Source of the DNA: Flavobacteriales bacterium UBA5871
Lineage (GTDB): Bacteria > Bacteroidota > Bacteroidia > Flavobacteriales_D > Crocinitomicaceae
DNA: 5,986 bases
Reading direction: 5' to 3'
NCBI GenBank assembly: GCA_002432085.1
Contig: DJFN01000230.1
Coordinates: forward strand, 16,063-22,048
Of this stretch, positions 1-5,986 are shown piece by piece. Made by a program: the position numbers and the translations under genes. Below the pieces are notes generated by a model, which saw only the letters and a list, made by a program, of their open reading frames with translations, had not been told where the DNA came from and did not search any database. Positions within the stretch are counted from its first letter, which is position 1. Each line of letters begins with the position of its first letter.

Positions 1-1203
1 ATTGCACGTCGCAACGAGCTGCTCGACCACCTGCTGGCACGTTTCGCCGAAAGCTTCAGCAAATACGCTTTCCTGATGAAAGAGCTCTACGGTTCCTTCA
101 CGAGTGAAATGGTGCTGAAATCCAAGGAAACGTTCCTGCGCGAATACGTAACGCTGAGCAGCGAGCGCGGTCTGGGTTTCAACTACTATCACCAGCCGAC
201 TTCCGAGCTCTGGGATACCGGAAACGTAGACGGCGTGGAAAAACGCGTGGCGCGGCTTTCCGGAATGAAGAACTACTTCCGCCGGAACCTGTCGGATTCG
301 TTCATCGAAGTCTACGAGCAAAGTCCGGGCGTTTTCAAATGGCGTATCCGCAACGCAGCTTCCACGGTGATCCTGTCATCGGAGCTCAGCTATCCGAGCC
401 ACAAGAAAGCGATCAACAACCTGTATTTTGCTGTATTGCAGCTCATCGAGACCAGCGAGGAGAAGATCGAAGAAGCGTTCGAAGCGGGCGTGGTTGCCGA
501 CCAGGTGATTGATAACATCCAGGTTAAAATATCGGGCGGCGGAAATTACTATTTCGCCGTTGTGAACCCGGAAGTGCCGGACACCGATCCTGCCTATGTG
601 CTTGCGAAACAGCTGATCTATTTCCCGACGGCTGTGGATATGGAAGCAGCGCTGCTGGAAACGATCCGGTTCATGAAATACGATTTCACGGAAGAAGGCG
701 GTTTCACGGTAGAGCACATTCTGCTGCGTCCTGACAGCAACTATCCCGACACGGCGCCGGATTTATTCCTGCCGATCTGTGCGGATAACTGCCAGGAATC
801 CTGCTGCGGTATCGATCCTTATTCGTTCAGAGTGAGCATCGTTCTGCCGGGCTTCACGCAGCGCTTCTCCGACATGCATTTCCGTGCCTTTATGGAAGAG
901 CTCATCCGCGAAGAATTGCCGGCGCACATCCTTGCTAAAATTTGCTGGGTCGGTTCCCGCAAAGGCGAAGTGCCCAACGCGGACAACCAGCTCCTGCAGT
1001 TTGAGACCGCGTACCGGAATTACCTCATTGCGAAATCGCCGATGGACGATTATCACCCGGAACCCGAGCTGATTGCCCTGATCGACATCCTGACGAACCT
1101 GAACAGCATTTTCCCTGTCGGAAAACTGCACAACTGCGACGAAGAGGAAGAAGATCAGGATGATGACATCATACTTGGAAGAACAAAATTAGGAACACTG
1201 TAA
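1..1203 (+). CDS. C-terminal part of a large eCIS-type baseplate-region protein (5' end outside window)
   Basis: The frame is open from the first base, so the gene starts upstream. The ATG at 76 is an internal methionine, because clear coding sequence (ARRNELLDHLLARFAESF) precedes it. 400 residues are visible, ending at TAA 1201-1203 with a second in-frame TAA after it. Numbered from base 1: the LLDHLLARF-type helix is at about 7-15; VEHILLRP is at 237-244; a cysteine-rich stretch (C260, C264, C268, C269) leads into DPYSFRVSIVLPGF (272-285), an RF..MHFRAF segment and REELPAHI (303-310); an acidic run is at 380-389, just before the C-terminus. I have seen the LLDHLLARF, VEHILLRP and E-x-PAH signatures in large uncharacterised proteins of Bacteroidota eCIS clusters; that is recollection, not a search. 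No signal peptide or membrane segment is visible in this part. The next gene starts 13 bases downstream, so they are probably co-transcribed. A role in the baseplate is inferred from context; it could be another accessory structural protein. Confidence 0.75.
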   Translation: MARRNELLDHLLARFAESFSKYAFLMKELYGSFTSEMVLKSKETFLREYVTLSSERGLGFNYYHQPTSELWDTGNVDGVEKRVARLSGMKNYFRRNLSDSFIEVYEQSPGVFKWRIRNAASTVILSSELSYPSHKKAINNLYFAVLQLIETSEEKIEEAFEAGVVADQVIDNIQVKISGGGNYYFAVVNPEVPDTDPAYVLAKQLIYFPTAVDMEAALLETIRFMKYDFTEEGGFTVEHILLRPDSNYPDTAPDLFLPICADNCQESCCGIDPYSFRVSIVLPGFTQRFSDMHFRAFMEELIREELPAHILAKICWVGSRKGEVPNADNQLLQFETAYRNYLIAKSPMDDYHPEPELIALIDILTNLNSIFPVGKLHNCDEEEEDQDDDIILGRTKLGTL

Positions 1204-1206
1204 TAA

Positions 1207-1215
1207 GAAGAAAAA
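1207..1215 (+). promoter_or_regulatory. Purine-rich, A-rich translation initiation region
   Basis: Between the tandem TAA stops of the upstream gene and the ATG at 1217 lies GAAGAAAAA. There is no strong GGAGG Shine-Dalgarno core. An A-rich leader with weak anti-SD pairing is typical of Bacteroidota, and it supports 1217 as the start. The 13-base gap leaves no room for a separate promoter, so translation probably follows from a shared transcript. Confidence 0.35.
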
Positions 1216-1216
1216 T

Positions 1217-4200
1217 ATGGAAACGAAGTTGACCACAATCACACCCACATACCGCTCTTTTGTGCCGGATCAGGTACTAACGGCGGAGCAGCTGAATGAA
1301 TTTTTGAATTTTTTCGACGATCAGGACCGGTTATCGCGCATTTTCCTCAGCGGAGTCGGAATCGTATGCGGCTTTAAAGTAAGCTACGAGAACGGCCAGA
1401 TGACGATCACGCAAGGAGCCGGTATCGACACGGATGGCGATTTATTGAAACTGTCTTCGCCTGTAAACGGCGATCCGACGCTGGAGAATATCGACATTCC
1501 GTCGCTGAGCTTTTTGCAATACCGTCAGTACGACGATCCGGCCCAGTACAAGCCATACTTCTGGCGCACCATTAACGGCTCGGATGTACAGCTGAATCTG
1601 CTGGAAGCAATCCCGGCCGGACAAGCAGCCGTAACCGATCCGTACATCTCCGCGTTGCCGAACCTTTCGGACCTTGTCGTGCTGCTGTACCTCGAAAACT
1701 ACGCGGAAGATCCGAGCGCTTGTACCGGCATCAACTGCGAAAACCAGGGAATCAAGAACATCCGCAAGCTGCGCGTATTGCTGGTTTCCCAGGCAGATGC
1801 GGATTACATCCTGTCACACGATGAAATCTTCGACGCGAATTACCTCATTTCGACCTACCTGAACCTGGACGAAGTGGCTGTGCAGCGCGTGACTGTAAAC
1901 GCCACCAATTCAGTTGATTTTTCGGCCTTGCGTTCGAACTATCTGAATGCCATGCAGGCCGAAAACATCATCGACAAGCTTAAAAACGGCTTCAGCACGA
2001 TGCTGGGCAAGTTGGGCATGAGCTCCGAAGCAACGCAGATCACCACGAAGCTGAATGAGCTTTTCGGAACGGGGGCGACCTATCCGCAGCTGTATTTCCA
2101 ATACCGCTACGACTTGCTGCGCGATGTTGTGAATGCTTACAACGAGCTGAAAAGCATGTTTATGGACAGCGTTTGCGGCTGTAATCCGGATATTCTCTCT
2201 TTCCCGAAACATTTGCTGCTGGGAAGACTGATTCCGTTGCCGGCCGATCGCTATTTGAAAAGCTATCGTCACGATTTCTACAAATCGCCGATTCTCGAAG
2301 ACGAGGAAAACTGGTGCGAGCGCTTCGATTTGTATGTCGATCGCGTGATCAGCATGTTGCTGACTTACCAGTCGGAAGTTCCCGGAGGAGAAATTCGCAT
2401 TACGCCGTCCTCGTACCGTTCGCTGATCGAAAACAAAGCCATTCCGTTCTACTACAACCTCGATAATTCCTTGCTGAACGCCTGGAACTTCGATAAATAC
2501 CAGGTCAACAAGCAGAACCGGAACCTGAGCTATCACACGTCGCTGCTCGATTCTTCGGGACCGATCCAGCTGCCGTTGAAATACAACCTCGAGCCGCACA
2601 ATTTCCTTGCGATCGAAGGTCATCAGGGCTACGCTTACAACACGGCCATTCAGCGGATCAATGCGCTGAAAACCCAATATGGACTGGCATTCGATGTGAA
2701 AGCGCTCGGTATCACGATCAATCCGAACGAGCCGATCAACATGGATGATTACGCTTGTCATTTCGAAGATCTGCAGATCCTGCTCGACGCCTGGACACAG
2801 GAACACGAATGTCTGCTGGGGAAAGTATCCTACTTTTTTTCGGCGTTCAGTACGGCTGTTCCGGGCTACAACTACCACGAGGAAGATTTTACCTATCCGG
2901 TAGAGCCGGCTGTTTCCGATACGGCCCTTCCGAGCAAGGACCCGGCTTACAATGCGGTGAAAGCCAATTTGTACAATGACAAGAATGCGCTCGGAAGCAT
3001 GATGATCAAGACCTTCGACCAATTCCGCGGCTGTTCCGGACGGGACATCATCGCGCAGGTAGATCGTCTGATCGATCGTCTGGGTTACGACAGGAACGAT
3101 GCCACTGTGGATGCGACGCTCAAAGCACCAAACGAAGTCATTTCGTATGCTTACGTGATGATGGACAAGCGTCCGATCAAGCTCGTTGATATTCGTCCGG
3201 ATGTGATCCAGGTTATCGATGCGAATGCTGTCAATCTGTGTGCAGCAGCCCGCAGAGGATTTATCAAGGGAATGGCATTGAAAGGACGAGCTGAAACACA
3301 GCTGATGCTGATCAATCTTTACCAGGATATCACAACTTTGTGCTGCGCAGCCGATAAGCTGAAGCTGATCCACGAAGAGATCGAGCGTCGCAAGCAGGAC
3401 ATCCTGATCGGTCTGAGCCTGGCCAAATTCCAGGAACAACACCCGGGAATGGAACACCTTGCCGGTGTACACCAGGGCGATACGTTCCTGCTCGTTTACG
3501 TCAACAATGCTGTTAACGGAATTGCAGGCGGTACGATCGTAGCCGATTTCACGCTGCCATACCTTTGCTGCTCGGATTGCCGCCCGATAGGCTTTATCAT
3601 GCCTCCGCTTGAAGCCGATCTGCGCTTATCGACAGACACGTTCTGTATCGGTACCACGACGAGTCCGATCGAATTGTATCCGTATCCAGCCGATGGAACG
3701 GTAGAATTCTCACCGACCGTTCCGGGAATAACTGTGAATGGTAATCAGCTGATTATTGACACAACGCTGATTCCGGAAAACCAGATCGGACAACCAATCA
3801 GCTTTACGGTAAATGACATTGCAACAGAAGCCACGCTGACTTTCTACAAAACGCCGCAGGCGCAGATCGTTGCGCAAGTTGCTGATCCGGTTCCTACAGG
3901 CTCCGTTCCGTTTAATGTAGAGTTCAGTGGAGATGAAGATCCGACCGCTTACAGCTATCTGTGGGAATTCGGAGACGGTCAGACATCCACTGAAGCTGCT
4001 CCTTTGCATCGCTACATATTGCCGGTGAACTCGGAGAATAAAGTCACTGTGACGCTCACGGTAACACCGCTGGATGGAAGTGCCTGTCCGCTGATTACGG
4101 AAAAAGAGCTACAGTTCGTTCCGGTGACCATTTACCTTCCGATGAGCTCATTCTGTGAAAACGATCCGTTAAGCTATAGAGTCGGAGCAAATCCGAAAGG

Positions 4201-5143
4201 GGCGAATATCAATCCTACCGGAATGGGTATTTACCAGGATCCGGCCAACGGTGTCTATATGTTCTCACCTCAGCTTGCAGGTCCGGGAATGATCGCGATC
4301 TCCAACAACGGTGTAGTAGAGCTGGTGGTTCAGGTTAATCCTGTACCGGAGGCGAACATTGTAGCGACGATCGATGGCGATATCCTGAATCTGAATCCGA
4401 ACCTGTTGTATCAGACCAACTTCTACTGGGAATTCACCAATGAAGCCGGTGATCCTGTTCATGATCAGGTCAACGAGCTGAATCCAAGCATTCCGTTCGA
4501 CGAGTTCTCGGTAGAACCGGGACAATTGATCAAGATCATTCTGAGAGCCTGGAACGATTGTGCGGAAAAAGCATTCTCGACAACAGTGACGAAACCGGAT
4601 CAGACCATGCTTTGTTCGACAGAATCCGCGAATTACATCGTGGGACTTCGTGAACAGTTCAACATGATCCGTCAGGAAGGAACATTCTCAGAGGAAACGC
4701 AGCTTGTTATTTTCAATGCAAGTCAGTTCTACGAAGAAGCAATGGCCGATATGACCGAATTACTTGCCGGAGGCGGAAACAGTACTTTGGGGCTTAGGAT
4801 TAAAGAGCTCGGTACAAGTTTCTTCAATCAGATCCTGATCACGGAAGAAGACAAAATGGCGGTGGCCCATCTGTACCACAACATGATGCGTCTCGGACTT
4901 GCCTTCGTGCGCTGTCAGAGTGAAGAGCTGTTCAACAACGACCAGATCATCGACATGATCAAGAAGTTCACCGAACAAATGGATCCGGAGAATGAGCCGT
5001 CGCTGCCATCTATTGATATACCGTCCAACTCACCGGAAAACCTCGAATTCACGCAAGGAGTACTGAATTTACGCCAGCAGGGATCACCTTCCTGGCAATA
5101 CGTAGACAGACTGCTTGAAGTGCTTTCATGGATTCCAGCCTAA
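1217..5143 (+). CDS. Large PKD-domain multidomain protein of an eCIS cluster
   Basis: Complete 1308-residue protein with no Sec signal peptide, lipobox or transmembrane segment. Residues 14-80 form a domain with FVPDQVLTAEQLN, a helix, SGVGIVCGFKV (45-55) and GAGIDTDGDLL (67-77). This resembles the 'LTA..F..EQ..H..LLHG.GVVCGL.V..G.A.D..G' domain of uncharacterised eCIS-linked proteins. A strand-rich part follows (VVLLYLE 154-160, C169, C174, KLRVLLV). The long central region (about 195-780) contains CGCNPDILSFPKHLLLG (320-336), HPGMEHLAGV (742-751) and YLCCSDC (782-788). Three or four beta-sandwich modules come next: Ig-like about 806-877, a canonical PKD about 880-968 with WEFGDGQTS at 916-924, Ig-like about 973-1040, and a degenerate PKD-like module about 1041-1132 with YWEF at 1070-1073. 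Residues 1134-1308 are mostly helical. There is no T9SS C-terminal sorting domain. It lies between a probable baseplate-region gene and a tape-measure-family gene, so I infer a structural part of the particle, perhaps baseplate decoration, fibre or receptor binding. No enzymatic motif is recognised and the function is not established. Confidence 0.85.
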   Translation: METKLTTITPTYRSFVPDQVLTAEQLNEFLNFFDDQDRLSRIFLSGVGIVCGFKVSYENGQMTITQGAGIDTDGDLLKLSSPVNGDPTLENIDIPSLSFLQYRQYDDPAQYKPYFWRTINGSDVQLNLLEAIPAGQAAVTDPYISALPNLSDLVVLLYLENYAEDPSACTGINCENQGIKNIRKLRVLLVSQADADYILSHDEIFDANYLISTYLNLDEVAVQRVTVNATNSVDFSALRSNYLNAMQAENIIDKLKNGFSTMLGKLGMSSEATQITTKLNELFGTGATYPQLYFQYRYDLLRDVVNAYNELKSMFMDSVCGCNPDILSFPKHLLLGRLIPLPADRYLKSYRHDFYKSPILEDEENWCERFDLYVDRVISMLLTYQSEVPGGEIRITPSSYRSLIENKAIPFYYNLDNSLLNAWNFDKYQVNKQNRNLSYHTSLLDSSGPIQLPLKYNLEPHNFLAIEGHQGYAYNTAIQRINALKTQYGLAFDVKALGITINPNEPINMDDYACHFEDLQILLDAWTQEHECLLGKVSYFFSAFSTAVPGYNYHEEDFTYPVEPAVSDTALPSKDPAYNAVKANLYNDKNALGSMMIKTFDQFRGCSGRDIIAQVDRLIDRLGYDRNDATVDATLKAPNEVISYAYVMMDKRPIKLVDIRPDVIQVIDANAVNLCAAARRGFIKGMALKGRAETQLMLINLYQDITTLCCAADKLKLIHEEIERRKQDILIGLSLAKFQEQHPGMEHLAGVHQGDTFLLVYVNNAVNGIAGGTIVADFTLPYLCCSDCRPIGFIMPPLEADLRLSTDTFCIGTTTSPIELYPYPADGTVEFSPTVPGITVNGNQLIIDTTLIPENQIGQPISFTVNDIATEATLTFYKTPQAQIVAQVADPVPTGSVPFNVEFSGDEDPTAYSYLWEFGDGQTSTEAAPLHRYILPVNSENKVTVTLTVTPLDGSACPLITEKELQFVPVTIYLPMSSFCENDPLSYRVGANPKGANINPTGMGIYQDPANGVYMFSPQLAGPGMIAISNNGVVELVVQVNPVPEANIVATIDGDILNLNPNLLYQTNFYWEFTNEAGDPVHDQVNELNPSIPFDEFSVEPGQLIKIILRAWNDCAEKAFSTTVTKPDQTMLCSTESANYIVGLREQFNMIRQEGTFSEETQLVIFNASQFYEEAMADMTELLAGGGNSTLGLRIKELGTSFFNQILITEEDKMAVAHLYHNMMRLGLAFVRCQSEELFNNDQIIDMIKKFTEQMDPENEPSLPSIDIPSNSPENLEFTQGVLNLRQQGSPSWQYVDRLLEVLSWIPA

Positions 5144-5153
5144 TTGATGATAA

Positions 5154-5986
5154 ATGAGCGCTGAATCGCTGCATATCGTCCACAAGCTGATCGTTGAAGT
5201 GGAGACCAACTCCAAAGATACGGGCTACAACATCAGGGATAACGCCGCCGGATTTGTATCCGGCCGGCTTTCCCCGGCGTTGGAAGAGCTGTTCCGTGAG
5301 CTTGAAACGAAGCTGAACGGAAACGTATTGACCTTCGACCGGTTATCGATCGACGTTTCGGCCGGAACCTCAGACCTGACACGCAGCGATATCGACCGAC
5401 TGATCTGCGAAGCGATAAAGGAAGAAGTAAAAGCTGTCATTCCGATGACGATCGAATCCCAAACCGGAGCAAAACCAGAAAACGGTTCCGAACAATTGCT
5501 CCCCGTTGCGAAACGCCAGCTGCAATCCGTTTTTCATTTCCTGAAAACCGGCGAACGGCCCTGGTGGATTCCTGACAATGCTTCGCTCAGCAAGCTGCTG
5601 GAAACTCCCAATCTGCTTGAGCTGGCCCGGACCGATACGGAAACACTGGTGCTGGAGCTGACATCCGGAAATACGGAGACGTTCCTGAAGCGTTTGTTGT
5701 TCCAGCTTCCCGAAGCCGTCCTGATCGAATGGTTTATCCTGGCGTTTCATTTCCCGTCAGGAGCGAAAAAGATCGTGCCGCAAGTTCTGAGTGTTTTGCA
5801 GAACACCCGCCTGAAGGAAAAATGGTGGAAACTGTTACTGCAGGCTTTGAAGGAACACCGTTACAGCGGAACGATTGCCGAAGCGACCAGGGAACGATTA
5901 CTTGTTTTACTGATCGATCCCGCGAAAAGCGATCCACCGATGGTCCAGCTGGCAAACGCAACGGCTTTTGTTAAAGCAATTCTCGG
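5154..5986 (+). CDS. Contractile injection system tape measure family protein (CIS_TMP), 3' end outside window
   Basis: The frame runs open from ATG 5154 to the window edge, giving 277 codons plus two bases, so the C-terminus is missing. The start is secure: an in-frame TAA (5151-5153) directly abuts the ATG. No clear Shine-Dalgarno is present and the previous stop is only 10 bases upstream, so translational coupling is likely. The N-terminus has the family pattern: LHIVHKLIVEVE (6-17), a helix with LSPALEELFREL (39-50), then LTFDRLSIDVS (59-69). FHFLKTGERPWWIP (127-140) matches the 'FL.TG..PWW' hallmark of the CIS_TMP family, and alpha-helical, leucine-rich sequence follows. Family members occur in eCIS operons, usually close to the AAA+ ATPase gene. 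The name says tape measure, which implies setting tube and sheath length, but for most members this is by annotation and not by experiment. There is no signal peptide, which fits cytoplasmic assembly of the particle. Confidence 0.85.
   Translation, partial: MSAESLHIVHKLIVEVETNSKDTGYNIRDNAAGFVSGRLSPALEELFRELETKLNGNVLTFDRLSIDVSAGTSDLTRSDIDRLICEAIKEEVKAVIPMTIESQTGAKPENGSEQLLPVAKRQLQSVFHFLKTGERPWWIPDNASLSKLLETPNLLELARTDTETLVLELTSGNTETFLKRLLFQLPEAVLIEWFILAFHFPSGAKKIVPQVLSVLQNTRLKEKWWKLLLQALKEHRYSGTIAEATRERLLVLLIDPAKSDPPMVQLANATAFVKAIL

Noticed and set aside
76..78. ATG at 76 as the start of the first gene
   Set aside because: The same frame is open back to base 1 and encodes a family-like helix (LLDHLLARF), so this methionine is internal.
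3062..3082. Nine-base direct repeat GATCGTCTG (3062-3070 and 3074-3082)
   Set aside because: It encodes the repeated D-R-L in DRLIDRL of a helix and is explained by coding sequence. There is no sign of a mobile element or a recombination site.
1910..3472. Long antisense open frame of 520 codons inside the 1308-residue gene
   Set aside because: It lies opposite a well-supported gene with recognisable domains, its translation shows no domain or sensible composition, and such frames arise from codon bias on the sense strand.
3632..5143. Secreted T9SS surface protein as the identity of the PKD gene
   Set aside because: There is no N-terminal signal peptide and no C-terminal sorting domain, and the neighbours point to a contractile injection system.
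5370..5974. Open frames on the - strand (5370-5750, 5734-5961) and on + (5729-5974)
   Set aside because: All overlap the tape-measure-family gene, whose frame has family motifs and runs open to the window edge. The alternatives give low-complexity, unrecognisable proteins.

Overview
The window looks like part of a Bacteroidota chromosome, at roughly 50% GC by eye. It is almost wholly coding on the + strand: three large genes are packed head to tail with gaps of only 13 and 10 bases. There are no RNA genes, mobile elements, CRISPR arrays, terminators or gene-free stretches of note. The Bacteroidota assignment rests on the protein families, the A-rich ribosome-binding region without a strong Shine-Dalgarno sequence, and the PKD/Ig-like modules. 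It is an inference, not a taxonomic identification.

Layout: (1) bases 1-1203 hold the C-terminal 400 residues of a gene that begins upstream. It has motifs I associate with large baseplate-linked proteins of extracellular contractile injection systems (eCIS). (2) Bases 1217-5143 hold a complete 1308-residue multidomain protein. It has an N-terminal GVGIVCG-type domain, a long central region, an array of PKD/Ig-like beta-sandwiches and a helical C-terminal domain. (3) Bases 5154-5986 hold the N-terminal 277 codons of a protein recognisable as the 'contractile injection system tape measure protein' family (CIS_TMP), cut by the window edge.

Together the genes suggest one operon segment of a Bacteroidota eCIS, a phage-tail-like particle that injects cargo. 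The likely order is baseplate-region protein, then PKD-containing accessory structural protein, then tape-measure-family protein. An AAA+ ATPase and other assembly genes would be expected just downstream, and sheath, tube and baseplate genes upstream, but none of these is visible here. The eCIS assignment depends mainly on the third gene and on the neighbourhood. The exact role of the 1308-residue protein is unknown and is the most interesting question in the window.
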